Source: Planctomycetia bacterium (GTDB lineage: Bacteria > Planctomycetota > UBA1135 > UBA2386). From it: a stretch of DNA of 50,102 nucleotides. Location of the stretch: positions 1-50,102 of the forward strand of contig SXPB01000231.1 of the NCBI GenBank assembly GCA_005776475.1. The letters are read 5' to 3'. Made by a program: the position numbers and the translations under genes. A model generated the notes under the pieces. It saw nothing but the letters and a program-made list of their open reading frames with translations, made no database searches and was not told the origin of the DNA. This document shows positions 8,475 to 17,418 of the stretch, piece after piece (positions within the stretch are counted from its first letter, which is position 1; every line of letters begins with the position of its first letter).

Positions 8475-10002
8475 TCCCGCCGCAGAGCACATCGACTTCG
8501 GCAACGAGCGCAGCGATCGTCGCCTCCACGTCGTCGTCGACCGGCCAGCGGCGGGCGCGCAGGAAGTGGGCGTGGGCGGCGCGCAGGCACGCCGGCTGCA
8601 GGCACGGGCCGCGCACATCACACAGCCGGCGCAGCATCACGTCGGCGAACGTGCACGCCGCTTCGTGTTCGATCGCCGTGTGCACCTCGGCCGCCAGGAA
8701 CGGCCGGTGCGGGCACAACGGCGCCGCCAGTTCAGGGTGGGCGCGGATCACCTCGCGCACGAGCCCGATGCGACCGCCGTGCCGCCACCACAACGGTTCG
8801 GTGACTTCGCGCGGCCCATCGCCGCCGGGCAACGCCAGCGTGCGCGACGGTGACGGCGACGTGTGGCGGAACAGCGCGTTGACGACGCGTTCGCCGAGCG
8901 CGCGATGCGTCGTCAGCTTGCCGCCGACCACCGTGTGCAGCGACATGCCATCGATCGCGAGCCGTTCCTCGACCACGAACGCTTCGCGGTTCGCCTTGCC
9001 GGGCGGCCCCTGCCCAGCCGGAAGCGCCCGCCAGCCCGTGTAGCCGAACTGCACGTCGTCGCGCGTCGGCGCCGGATCGAGCAGATGGCGCAGCGCGCCG
9101 AGCAGGTAATCGACATCGGCCGCCGGCGGCCCCGTCTCGGTGCCAGCGAGCGCATCGTCGACGTCGGTGGTGCCGCACAGGGTTCCGCCGTCGTGCGGAA
9201 TCACGAACTGGATGCGCTGGTCGGGCAGGAACGCCGCCAGGGCGAGTTCGCCGCGGCGCGCCCGCAACACGAGGTGACTGCCGCGCGTCGTGCGCACGAG
9301 CGGAACCGCCGCGATGCCGAGCGCCGTGCGCACGGCATCGACGGCCGGACCGGCCGCGTTGACGACCTTCGCCGCCTGCACGACCACGTCGACGCCGGTG
9401 AGAGCATCGACGAGCCGCACGCCGCCGCCGGCGATGCCCGCGACGCGACAGTGCGTGACCACCATCGCCCCGGCCGCGAGCGCGCCGAGCACGTTGGCCA
9501 CCGTGAGCCGCGCATCCTGCGTCGCCGCATCGAAGAACAGCAGCCCCGACTGCAGGCCCGCGGCACGCAGCCCCGGGAATGCCCGCAACGACGCGTCGGC
9601 GGACAACGCCCGCGGCCGCGGCAACGTGCTGCGGCCGGCGAGCCACGAATACAGCCAGGTCCCCAGCCGCATCGCCCAGGGCCCCGGCGTGCCGCCGCGG
9701 AAGAACGGCATCAGCATCGGCAACGGTCGCACCAGGTGCGGCACCGTGCGCAGCAGCCGTTCGCGTTCGTGCAACGCTTCGCGCACCAGGTGGAAGTGGC
9801 GATTCTGCAGATAGCGCAAGCCGCCGTGCACCAGCTGCGAACTGCGCGAGCTGGTGCCCGCGGCGATGTCGCGCGCCTCGACGAGCAACACCGCATGGCC
9901 GCGCAGGGCCGCTTCGCGAGCGATCGCCGCCCCCTGGATGCCGGCCCCGACCACGACGAGGTCGAAGCGAGCTCCCTGCAGCGTCGTTGGATCCGTTCGC
10001 AC
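8455..10002 (-). CDS. glpD: glycerol-3-phosphate dehydrogenase, FAD-dependent
   Basis: A 515-aa GlpD/GlpA-type enzyme that oxidises glycerol-3-phosphate to dihydroxyacetone phosphate and passes electrons to quinone at the cytoplasmic membrane. It has the Rossmann FAD motif VVGAGIQGAAIAREA near residue 17, the GTSSRSSQLVHGGLRYLQ signature around 50-67 and FVIPHDGGTLCGTTD in the substrate domain. A C-terminal helical domain (EHEAACTFADVMLRRL) is typical of the family. The ATG at 10002 is the natural start. It diverges from the methyltransferase-like gene by about 60 bp and converges on nagA with overlapping ends. Confidence 0.94.
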   Translation of the reverse strand: MRTDPTTLQGARFDLVVVGAGIQGAAIAREAALRGHAVLLVEARDIAAGTSSRSSQLVHGGLRYLQNRHFHLVREALHERERLLRTVPHLVRPLPMLMPFFRGGTPGPWAMRLGTWLYSWLAGRSTLPRPRALSADASLRAFPGLRAAGLQSGLLFFDAATQDARLTVANVLGALAAGAMVVTHCRVAGIAGGGVRLVDALTGVDVVVQAAKVVNAAGPAVDAVRTALGIAAVPLVRTTRGSHLVLRARRGELALAAFLPDQRIQFVIPHDGGTLCGTTDVDDALAGTETGPPAADVDYLLGALRHLLDPAPTRDDVQFGYTGWRALPAGQGPPGKANREAFVVEERLAIDGMSLHTVVGGKLTTHRALGERVVNALFRHTSPSPSRTLALPGGDGPREVTEPLWWRHGGRIGLVREVIRAHPELAAPLCPHRPFLAAEVHTAIEHEAACTFADVMLRRLCDVRGPCLQPACLRAAHAHFLRARRWPVDDDVEATIAALVAEVDVLCGGIRAGSP

Positions 10003-10061
10003 CGGCCACGATCATGACAAGCAGCCCGAACCGGCGGAAGCGACACGCTACGCTTCCGGCC

Positions 10062-10751
10062 ATGTCGGCCACCGGTCCGAGTCCCTGGGTGCACGCTGCG
10101 ATCGGCTTGCTCGACGTGCGCCGCAACGACCGCCTGTGCGTGTGCGACGTCGATCTCGGCACTGTACGCGACCTCGCGACCCGCGTCGGCCGCGACGGCG
10201 AACTGCTCGCGGTGCTGCGCAGCGCCGAGCAGGCCCGCGAGTTGGCGGCGCTCGACCTGCCCCAGGTCACGGTGCTGGCCCATCCGGTGCTCGGCGGCGA
10301 GCGCTTCGGCACCTTCGACGCGCTGTTGTTCGCGCCGCGCTGCGGACCGCTGCCGACGGTCGGCGCGCTGGTCGATCTCGCCCGCGCCAACCTGCGCCCA
10401 GGCGGCCGCATCGTCTTCGACGTTCCTGGTTCGCGCATGGTGCCGGATCTCCTGGCCGCGCTGCCGGAAGCGGGGCTCGACCCCGAACGCGGCGCACCGT
10501 GGTGCGGCATCGCCGACGACACGCTGGCGGAAGCGCTGCGCAACGGTGGCCTGCGCAACGTGAACTCGGTGTTGGGTGCGCACCTGGTCCACGCGGCGTG
10601 TGCCGCCGATCTGGTCGCGCAATTTGCGGTGGAACTCGCGCTCGGCGACGACGAACTGCGCCAGATGGCCCATGCCCTGGTGCGCCAGAAGGGCACCACC
10701 GAAGCCATCGATGCGCTGGTGCATCGGACCCGCGTGCTGGCGCTGCGCTGA
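10062..10751 (+). CDS. methyltransferase-like protein with degenerate SAM motif
   Basis: 229 aa from the ATG at 10062 (MSATGPSPWV). The ORF track extends it upstream through the glpD shadow, which I reject. It follows the class I methyltransferase pattern: motif I position RLCVCDVDLGTVRDLA, a central FDALLFAPRCGPLPTVGAL and LRPGGRIVFDVPG like the post-motif strand. The GxGxG SAM loop is missing (VDLGTV instead). It may have lost SAM binding or use another ligand. The C-terminal half is helical and ends VHRTRVLALR. It is not obviously linked to its neighbours. Confidence 0.72.
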   Translation: MSATGPSPWVHAAIGLLDVRRNDRLCVCDVDLGTVRDLATRVGRDGELLAVLRSAEQARELAALDLPQVTVLAHPVLGGERFGTFDALLFAPRCGPLPTVGALVDLARANLRPGGRIVFDVPGSRMVPDLLAALPEAGLDPERGAPWCGIADDTLAEALRNGGLRNVNSVLGAHLVHAACAADLVAQFAVELALGDDELRQMAHALVRQKGTTEAIDALVHRTRVLALR

Positions 10752-10914
10752 CTTTTCCCGGAATTGCCGCCGGGAGTGGGCGCCGCGATGCCACTGAGGA
10801 TGGCGACGGTCCGCGCGAGAGTGGTCATCGACGAGCGACCGGAACACGCGTGGCAGCCGGGGAACGTGGACCGTCGCCGATTCTCCTCGCCTGCTGCAGC
10901 GATAGGCTGCCGGA

Positions 10915-12168
10915 ATGCTGCCGCGCACCCTGACGTCGACCCTCGTGCTGGCGGCGATCGGCATCGCCCAGGACTCCCGCCTGCACGGCGCCGAGCACGC
11001 ACGGCGTGGACTGCCCAACGACCCCGCCGCGTTCGCCCCCTACCACGCCGACAGCGACCACCCGGCCAACCGCCTGTTCCGGCTGACGTGGTTGCGCCGC
11101 CTGCAACCTGCCGAAGTCGCTGCCCCCGCCTTCGGCACCGCGATGGAATGGACGAGCGGTTGGGTGCATCGCAAACGCGTCGGCACGGCAACCGACACGC
11201 ACTGGTTTGGCGGGGATGGTCGCCTGCTGCCGCTCGAGTTCCTGGACGCGAGCGAGACGAAGGAACTGCGAGCGCTGCTCACCGCCCTGCGCGACAGCAA
11301 GTTCGACAGTCCAACGCTGCAGGTGTTGCTGCAGCACGACCTGCTGCGCATCGCGGAGCGGGTGCACGACGTCGGCCGCGACGGGGACCTGCTGCCCGAA
11401 CTGCTGGCCACGGTGCGCGCGCTCGCGCTGCCTGCCCACGAACTCGACCGCCTGCCCGATCCGCTGGCGACGGCGACCACCGCCGAGCCGAAGCTGGCAG
11501 CGGCGCTGCCAAAGGCCCTCGGCGGCACGGACACGCAACTGCGCGAAGTGCTGCGCAAGTCGACGCGCTTGTTCGACGCCGGGAAATCACTGCTGTGGTC
11601 CCGCGTGTTCCTCGCCCACCCGAACGGCGAACCGGCGCTGGCGGCCCTGCTGCCCGCGGCGCGTCCCGACCAGAAGGAAGGCCCCGAAGTGCCGATCGGC
11701 ATGCGGGCCGTGCTGGTGCAAGGCATCGTCGCCCTCGACCGCGACGGCAAGCCGCGCTCGACGCCACTGGTGTTCGACGTGCGCACGCAGCGCCTCGCCA
11801 ACCGCGATGGCCTGTCCGCCGACAACGCGACCTTCACGCACGACGGCATCGACTTCGGCATCTGGCAGCTGCAGCGCGAGGGCGTTCGCCGCGGCGAGTC
11901 CGGCGCCCTGTTCCGTCGCATCGAGGCCGACGACCACGACCTGTTTCGCGACTACGGCACCGCCAAGCACACGACCTACCGCGGCCAGTGCGCGTTGTGC
12001 CACCGGGTGACCGACACCCCCGAACCCCACCTCGGCGGTTTCCCGGTGCTGCGTCCGCACGCGCTGGCGACGTTCGCGACGACGGGCGCCGAACGGTTTC
12101 GCCTCGCTGAGGAACAGGTGCAGAAGCTGCTCGACAAGTTCGCCACGCCCGCACCGGCGTCGCGCTGA
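10915..12168 (+). CDS. secreted protein with a single CxxCH heme-type motif
   Basis: 417 aa with a short signal peptide ending GIAQ. The long middle part is not recognised (many Leu/Ala helices between ~95 and 260). Near the C-terminus, YRGQCALCHRVTDTPEPHLGGF contains one CxxCH motif. A covalent mono-heme c-type site is therefore possible, with Met or His as sixth ligand undetermined. Just before it, RIEADDHDLFRDYG is conserved-looking. The protein would act outside the cytoplasmic membrane. The ATG at 10915 begins a clean leader (MLPRTLTSTLVLAAIG). It converges on ETF-QO with a 22-bp gap. Confidence 0.78.
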   Translation: MLPRTLTSTLVLAAIGIAQDSRLHGAEHARRGLPNDPAAFAPYHADSDHPANRLFRLTWLRRLQPAEVAAPAFGTAMEWTSGWVHRKRVGTATDTHWFGGDGRLLPLEFLDASETKELRALLTALRDSKFDSPTLQVLLQHDLLRIAERVHDVGRDGDLLPELLATVRALALPAHELDRLPDPLATATTAEPKLAAALPKALGGTDTQLREVLRKSTRLFDAGKSLLWSRVFLAHPNGEPALAALLPAARPDQKEGPEVPIGMRAVLVQGIVALDRDGKPRSTPLVFDVRTQRLANRDGLSADNATFTHDGIDFGIWQLQREGVRRGESGALFRRIEADDHDLFRDYGTAKHTTYRGQCALCHRVTDTPEPHLGGFPVLRPHALATFATTGAERFRLAEEQVQKLLDKFATPAPASR

Positions 12169-12190
12169 CGCCGCGCCACCGCGAACCGGC

Positions 12191-13909
12191 TCAGAGGTTC
12201 GTGTAGTTCGGCCCGCCGCCGCCTTCCGGCGTGACCCAGTTGATGACCTGGTACGGGTCCATGATGTCGCACGTCTTGCAGTGCACGCAGTTGCTGGCGT
12301 TGATCTTCAACTCGACGCCGTGCCTGGTGCCGGCCTTCTCTTCCATCTCGTAGACGGCGGCGGGGCAGAAGTGCTGGCACGGGTTGCCGAACTCTTCGAC
12401 GCAGCGCGTCGAGCAGAGATCCGGCTGCGTAACCACCAGGTGGCACGGCTGGTCCTCTTCGTGCAGCGTGCCCGACGAGTAGACCGACGTCAGCTTGTCG
12501 AACGTCAGCACGCCGTCCTCGGCCAGCTTGTCGACCTTCGGCTTGCCCTTGCCGCCGAAGTACGGACCGACCTTCTGCATGTAGGTGTGGCCGGCGTTGC
12601 TCTTCAACTCGTCCGACCAGAACGTGCCCTTGCCGCCGAACATCGTCGCGAAGCCGGCGTTGACCAATCCCGCGAGCCGGCCCTTGTGGAAGCCCTGGTG
12701 GAAGTTGCGGCACTTCCACAGTTCGTCGTGGATCCAGTCAGCCTTGATCTTCTGGTCGTAGGCGACCGTCGTCGCCATCGAACTGTCGCCCTTCTGCAAG
12801 CACGCGAGTGCGGTCTCGGCCGCGAGCATGCCGCTGCGCAGCGCCAGGTGGATGCCCTTCAGCCGCATGCTGTTCATCAGGCCGGCAGCGTCACCGACGA
12901 GCAGGAAGCCGTCGCCGTAGACGCGCGGCATCGAGTAGAGGCCGCCTTCGGGCAGCGACTTGGCGCCGTAGTGCAGCAGCTTGCCGCCCTTCAGGAAGGG
13001 AGCGACCTTGGGATGCAGCTTCATGCGCTGCAGCTGGCGATGCACGTCCATCGTCGGGTCGCGGTAGTCGAGACCGACCACGAGACCGATCGACACGAGG
13101 TTCTTGTCGCCCTCGCTCTTGCCCATGCCGTAGACCCAGCCGCCGCCGAAGGTGTGGCTGTCGAGCGGGTAACCCATCGTGTGCACGACGAGACCCGGCG
13201 CGCACTGGCCGGCCGGCACTTCCCACACTTCCTTGGCGCCAACGCCGTAGACCTGCGGGTTCTTGCCCTCGAGATTGAGGTCGGCGACCAGTTGCTTGGT
13301 CAACGAACCGCGGCTGCCTTCGGCGAGCACCACGAGCTTGCCGGCGAGGATGCCACCCGCCTGGTAGTTGCCCTTCTGCTGGCCGTGCTTGTCGATGCCC
13401 GAATCGCCGAGCTGCACGCCGGTGACGCGGTTGCCGTCCCGCACCAGCTGCGCGGCTGGGAAGCCCGGGAAGATCTGGATGCCCTTCTGCTCGGCGATCG
13501 CGCCCAGCCACTTCACCATCTTGTTGAGGCTGACGACGAAGTTGCCGTGGTTCTTCAGCGGCGGCGGCGTAATCGGGAACTTGAAGCCCCCCTTCGCCGT
13601 CAGCCACAGCGCATAGTCATCGTGCACTTCGGCTTCGACCGGTGCCTTGGGCTCCATCGTGCGCCAACCGGGCAGCAGCTGGTCCAGGCCCTTGGGATCC
13701 ATGACCCCGCCCGAAATCGAGTGGTTGCCGATTTCGGCGGCCTTCTCGATCAAGCAGATCTGCGGCTCCAGCTTGTCGCCCTTGCCTGCCTTCTCGACGT
13801 CCTGGTTGTGCCGTTCGACCAGGTTGGCCAGATGGATTGCGGTGGCCAGACCCGCCGGTCCAGCCCCGACAACCACCACGTCGAAGTCCATCACATCGCG
13901 TTCGGTCAT
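12191..13909 (-). CDS. electron transfer flavoprotein-ubiquinone oxidoreductase
   Basis: 572 aa, membrane-associated, transferring electrons from ETF (fatty and amino acid oxidation) to the quinone pool. It shows the FAD-binding FDVVVVGAGPAGLATAIHL near residue 10, LVGDAAGLMNSMRLKG in the middle, and a C-terminal 4Fe-4S region with CSTRC, CQHFCP and NCVHCKTCDI. The end PEGGGGPNYTNL is characteristic of the family. The start is the ATG at 13909 (MTERDVMDFD). The ORF track runs about 1.1 kb further upstream as an artefact of high GC. ETF alpha and beta subunit genes are not in the window. Confidence 0.96.
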   Translation of the reverse strand: MTERDVMDFDVVVVGAGPAGLATAIHLANLVERHNQDVEKAGKGDKLEPQICLIEKAAEIGNHSISGGVMDPKGLDQLLPGWRTMEPKAPVEAEVHDDYALWLTAKGGFKFPITPPPLKNHGNFVVSLNKMVKWLGAIAEQKGIQIFPGFPAAQLVRDGNRVTGVQLGDSGIDKHGQQKGNYQAGGILAGKLVVLAEGSRGSLTKQLVADLNLEGKNPQVYGVGAKEVWEVPAGQCAPGLVVHTMGYPLDSHTFGGGWVYGMGKSEGDKNLVSIGLVVGLDYRDPTMDVHRQLQRMKLHPKVAPFLKGGKLLHYGAKSLPEGGLYSMPRVYGDGFLLVGDAAGLMNSMRLKGIHLALRSGMLAAETALACLQKGDSSMATTVAYDQKIKADWIHDELWKCRNFHQGFHKGRLAGLVNAGFATMFGGKGTFWSDELKSNAGHTYMQKVGPYFGGKGKPKVDKLAEDGVLTFDKLTSVYSSGTLHEEDQPCHLVVTQPDLCSTRCVEEFGNPCQHFCPAAVYEMEEKAGTRHGVELKINASNCVHCKTCDIMDPYQVINWVTPEGGGGPNYTNL

Positions 13910-14053
13910 GTTTCGTTCATGCGCAGCTTGGTAACCGCGGCGCTTCGTCACACTACAGAGCAGCGAGGTCGGGCTGCAACGACGACTCGGACTCACCGTT
14001 GGGCAGGACCTCGCCGATGACCGGTGCCCCCACACCGGAAAGGAACACCCCCC

Positions 14054-14458
14054 ATGAAACGCTCCTACACCCTGCCCGAGGCCAACCAGGTCTTGAAGCT
14101 GGTGCGGGCCATTGCCGCCGAATTGCTCGAACGCCGCACCGCGCGGCGCACGCTGGCAAAGCAGCGCGAGCAGTTGGAGGCAGCGGAGACCCCCGAAGGC
14201 CTGCGCGGTGAGCTGGCCGAGCTCGATGCCCGCATTTTCGAGCACGACGAAGGGCTGAGCCGCTGCCGGCTGGAGTTGGAGGACCTGGGCATGACGGTCC
14301 TGCGCACGAACCCCCTGACCGTGCACATTCCGGGCACGAGCCGCTCCGGTCCGGTCGTGTTCTGTTGGCAGGAAGGGGAATCGTCGGTGTGCTTCGGGCA
14401 CCCGCCCGGCCAGGAAGAACACCAGCGACGGCCGCTGCGCGTCGCCAAGGGCGCCTGA
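14054..14458 (+). CDS. DUF2203 family protein
   Basis: 134 aa starting at the ATG at 14054, with a Shine-Dalgarno-like AAGGAA about 9 nt upstream, which decides the start over the ORF-track position. It begins RSYTLPEANQVLKLVRAI, has a coiled-coil central part (LAKQREQLEAAE) and ends with GPVVFCWQEGESSVCFGH. This matches DUF2203 (LCWxxGE and a C-terminal His). The family is cytoplasmic and of unknown function. It diverges from ETF-QO. The next reading frame, a broken sugar dehydrogenase piece, continues in the same frame directly after its stop. Confidence 0.85.
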   Translation: MKRSYTLPEANQVLKLVRAIAAELLERRTARRTLAKQREQLEAAETPEGLRGELAELDARIFEHDEGLSRCRLELEDLGMTVLRTNPLTVHIPGTSRSGPVVFCWQEGESSVCFGHPPGQEEHQRRPLRVAKGA

Positions 14459-14926
14459 CGGAAACCGCGCAATCCGTTCCGCTTCCACGTCGATCCCGTG
14501 ACCGGCGCCAACCGCACGCCGGCCAACCCGACGTGGCCCTTCGGCAGCACCTACGAAGGCGATTACTTCTACACCGACCACTTCACCGGCCGCATTGGGC
14601 GACTGCGCAACCAAGGTGCGACGTGGGGTGAAGCGCCGCCGGTGCCCGGCCAGTATTCGAGCACGCTGTGCGGCGCGGGCGTGTTCTGGATCGTCGACGC
14701 GAAGTTCGGCCCTGACGGCGCGCTCTACTTCTGCGAACGCGTCGCCAGCACCGGAGGCAGCGTGCGGCGCATTCGCCCCAACGCGGCGACGGCGGTTCCG
14801 TACGGCCAAGGTTGTGGTGGCAGCTTCGGCACGGCGACGTTCGCTCCGGCCGCGGGCGTGCTCGATCTGGGCTGGAACGCGTTCGGCGGCGGCGTCAGCA
14901 ACGGCGTCGAATGCGTCATCCGCTGA
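14459..14926 (+). pseudogene. remnant of a secreted PQQ-type sugar dehydrogenase (glucose/sorbosone dehydrogenase-like)
   Basis: Directly after the DUF2203 stop, in the same frame, the sequence reads RKPRNPFRFHVDP. This is the internal NPFRF..DP motif of secreted glucose/sorbosone dehydrogenase beta-propellers. It continues YEGDYFYTDHFTGRIGRL and FGPDGALYFCERV, typical last blades. The end, YGQGCGGSFGTATF...LDLGW, resembles the beginning of the C-terminal tail domain seen on the cytochrome peroxidase in this window, but stops after about 40 residues. There is no signal peptide and no upstream half. The best reading is a gene truncated at both ends by deletion. A 142-aa expressed fragment from the GTG at 14498 is possible but unlikely. 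Confidence 0.66.
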
Positions 14927-14992
14927 GACCCTGAGGCACTGAGGCAAGCTGGCACATGACAGGACCGGGGGCAGGAAGGACAATCGCGCCCG

Positions 14993-16162
14993 ATGCCTAG
15001 CCACCTCGCCGCGCTGTTCGCCGTGCCGTTCTTTGGCGCAGTTCTCGCCGCCCAAACCACCTGGGTTGTTACCGGTGGCCTCTCCGGCCTTCAGACTGCG
15101 ATCAACAACGCAGCGCCGGGCGACATCCTCGACGTGATGCCAGGCTTCTACTGGAGTGTCACGTGCACCAAGGGCATCCGCATCGCGCTGCGTCCTGGCG
15201 CGGAAGTCGGGTCGCTATCCAGTCCTACCGTGTCGATGCAGATCGCATCGGTCCCTGCCCAGGCAACGTGTGTGGTCACAGGCGGCAAAGTCTTCGGCAT
15301 ATCCATCAGCCAATGTGCCGGCACCGTCGTCGTCGATGGCGTGATCGTGGAGTACTTCACCGCGAACACACCGATGGCGATCCAAGGGTGTTCGGGCCCT
15401 GTCGTGTTCGACGGAGTGAATCACCACTCCGGCGGCGGAGCCTTGGCCCGAGGCCACATCCAGATTGCGAACTGCGCGCAGGTGTCGTTCACGACCTGCC
15501 AGCCGGCGTACATGACGGTGGCCAACTCCTCCGTCAGTTTGACGGACTCGTTTCTGTCGCCGTTCGGTGTTGGCATGGGCCTTCATCAGCAGTCCGGCAA
15601 TGTGACGGTGAACGGCGGCAGAATCACCGGTGCTCCGGTCCCTTGGTTCGTACCGATGGCTCCCGGCATTCGACTGGACCAGGGAACGTTGACGCTTGCC
15701 GGCGGTGCAATCATCGAACCATCGCCAGTCCCGGGAGGCCCCATCGCTCAGGCGCCGGGCATCCTGACGACCGGCGGAGCGATCCGCCGCGACCCTTCCG
15801 TTGTCGTCCTGAGCCTCGGAATTACCGGACCGGCATCAATCAACACGACCCCGGTGCCGAGCCTCGCGGTCACGCACGCAGCAACGACCATGAACGTCAC
15901 GGTGCGCGGCGAACCCGGCAGTGCGGTGGTCACGTTCGCGGGCCTGCCCATCCCCGCCTACGCGACGCCGTGGGGTGAAGCGTGGCTGTTGCCGACCGAT
16001 CCGATCCTCAACGTGACGCTGATGCCCCTGACCTGGACCTCGACCTTCACGCACAGTTTCGCTGCGGTGCCACCGTTCTTCGCTCTCGTTCTGCAGCCGG
16101 TTGCGCTGCGGCCGAACGGGAACCTCGTGGTCGGCGCGCCGGTCCGCTTCGCCTGGAACTGA
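14993..16162 (+). CDS. secreted right-handed beta-helix-like protein, copy 1
   Basis: 389 aa with signal peptide ending VLAAQ. It then reads LQTAINNAAPGDILDVMPG, the usual beginning of pectate-lyase-like parallel beta-helix proteins (an 'accumulated event' start). Rungs follow with short Val/Ile/Ser strands (ISISQCAGTVVVDGVIV, GNVTVNGGRITG, GTLTLAGGAII). The last ~80 residues form a separate domain: RGEPGSAVVTFAGLPIP, ALRPNGNLVVGAPVRFAWN. No catalytic residues can be named, so it may be structural or adhesive. It is a tandem paralogue of the next gene, including the sequence just before the start (ACAATCGCGCCC). Confidence 0.82.
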   Translation: MPSHLAALFAVPFFGAVLAAQTTWVVTGGLSGLQTAINNAAPGDILDVMPGFYWSVTCTKGIRIALRPGAEVGSLSSPTVSMQIASVPAQATCVVTGGKVFGISISQCAGTVVVDGVIVEYFTANTPMAIQGCSGPVVFDGVNHHSGGGALARGHIQIANCAQVSFTTCQPAYMTVANSSVSLTDSFLSPFGVGMGLHQQSGNVTVNGGRITGAPVPWFVPMAPGIRLDQGTLTLAGGAIIEPSPVPGGPIAQAPGILTTGGAIRRDPSVVVLSLGITGPASINTTPVPSLAVTHAATTMNVTVRGEPGSAVVTFAGLPIPAYATPWGEAWLLPTDPILNVTLMPLTWTSTFTHSFAAVPPFFALVLQPVALRPNGNLVVGAPVRFAWN

Positions 16163-16207
16163 CGGCAACCGAGACGGAACGCGGGGCGTGTGCGACAATC
16201 GCGCCCC

Positions 16208-17371
16208 ATGCGAAGCCACCTCGCCGCGCTGTTCGCAGTGCCTTGCCTCGCGACGACTCTCGCCGCCCAGGCCACCTTCGTGGTCGCCGGTGGCGGCACC
16301 TCTCTGCAGACCGCGATCAACACCGCGGCACCCGGTGACATCCTCGACGTCATGCCCGGCAGCTACGTCGCGGCGACGTGCAGCAAGGGCATCCACATCG
16401 CGCTGCGCCCCGGCGCCGAAGTCGGCCCAGCGCTCAGCACGACGATTTCGCTTCTCGTCTCGGCACTGCCGGCGAACGAAACCTGCATCGTCTCCGGCGG
16501 CAAGGTCGCCGGCCTGTCCATCAGCCAGTGTGCCGGCACCGTCGTCGTCGATGGCGTCGCCATCTACTTCGTCAACCAGACCACGCCGCAGCTGGTCGCC
16601 AATTGCACCGGCCCCGTGGTCTTCGACAGCGTCGACCACACTGGCTACCCGAACCTCTCCTATGGACTGCTGCAGATCACGAACTGCCCGCAGGTGACGT
16701 TCACGAACTGCAAGCCCGCAGCGATGACGGTGCTGAACTCAGCGGTCTGCCTCGCCCACTCGACCCTCACGCCGTACGGCTTTGGCACCGGCGTGCATCT
16801 GCAGTCCGGCAGCGTGACCGTGCACGGTGGACGCATCACCGGCGCGTTGACGGCGTCGTGGCCGGTCGCGCAACCGGGAATCCGCTTGGACCAGGGCACC
16901 CTGACCCTGACCGGGAACGCGAGCATCGAGCCGTCGCCGGCCGGACTCGTAGCGATTCCGACGCCGGGCATCGCAACCACCGGCGGCGCGATCCGCCGCG
17001 ATCCTGGCGTCGTCGTGCTCGGGCTGCCGATCTCGGGCCCCGCCTCGATCGATCCGACGCCGATTCCGAGCCTCGCGATCACGGCGACGGCGAGCACGAT
17101 GAACGTCAGCCTGCGCGGCGAACCCGGCAGTGCCGTGTTCACGTTCGCGGGCCTGCCTTTCCCCGCCTACGCGACACCGTGGGGCGAAGCGTGGCTATTG
17201 CCGACCGACCCGATCCTGGATGTTGCGATCCTGCCCGCGACCGGCACCGCGGCGTTCACCCACAGCTTCGCGGTCGTGCCGCCCTGGTTCGTGCTCGTGG
17301 TGCAATCGGTGGCGCTGCGGCCAAACGGCGACCTCGTCGTCGGCGCCCCGTTCCGCTTCGCCTGGAACTGA
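16208..17371 (+). CDS. secreted right-handed beta-helix-like protein, copy 2
   Basis: 387 aa from the ATG at 16208 (MRSHLAALFAV). The ORF-track start at 16190 adds six residues before the leader and is less likely. The signal peptide ends TLAAQ. It matches copy 1 along its full length: LQTAINTAAPGDILDVMPG, SISQCAGTVVVDG, IRLDQGTLTLTG and the C-terminal RGEPGSAVFTFAGLPFPAYATP. The two are separated by 45 bp and share the ACAATCGCGCCC stretch before the ATG. Divergence is spread over the gene and is largest in the middle rungs, consistent with an older duplication. The role is unknown, probably at the cell surface. Confidence 0.82.
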   Translation: MRSHLAALFAVPCLATTLAAQATFVVAGGGTSLQTAINTAAPGDILDVMPGSYVAATCSKGIHIALRPGAEVGPALSTTISLLVSALPANETCIVSGGKVAGLSISQCAGTVVVDGVAIYFVNQTTPQLVANCTGPVVFDSVDHTGYPNLSYGLLQITNCPQVTFTNCKPAAMTVLNSAVCLAHSTLTPYGFGTGVHLQSGSVTVHGGRITGALTASWPVAQPGIRLDQGTLTLTGNASIEPSPAGLVAIPTPGIATTGGAIRRDPGVVVLGLPISGPASIDPTPIPSLAITATASTMNVSLRGEPGSAVFTFAGLPFPAYATPWGEAWLLPTDPILDVAILPATGTAAFTHSFAVVPPWFVLVVQSVALRPNGDLVVGAPFRFAWN

Positions 17372-17418
17372 CCGCGCCGTTGCCCTACCCCCGGTCCCGC
17401 GCGACGATCCGGCGGCCG

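Noticed and set aside
7359-10002. nagA and glpD as one amino-sugar/glycerol operon
   Set aside because: They are on opposite strands and converge, so they cannot be cotranscribed.
12281-14020. 579-aa plus-strand ORF opposite ETF-QO
   Set aside because: Antisense shadow of a certain gene; rich in His, Arg, Val and Ala, with no motif.
13910-15055. Upstream extension of the ETF-QO ORF to 954 aa
   Set aside because: The extension runs antisense through DUF2203 and the sugar dehydrogenase remnant, and the family N-terminus begins at 13909.
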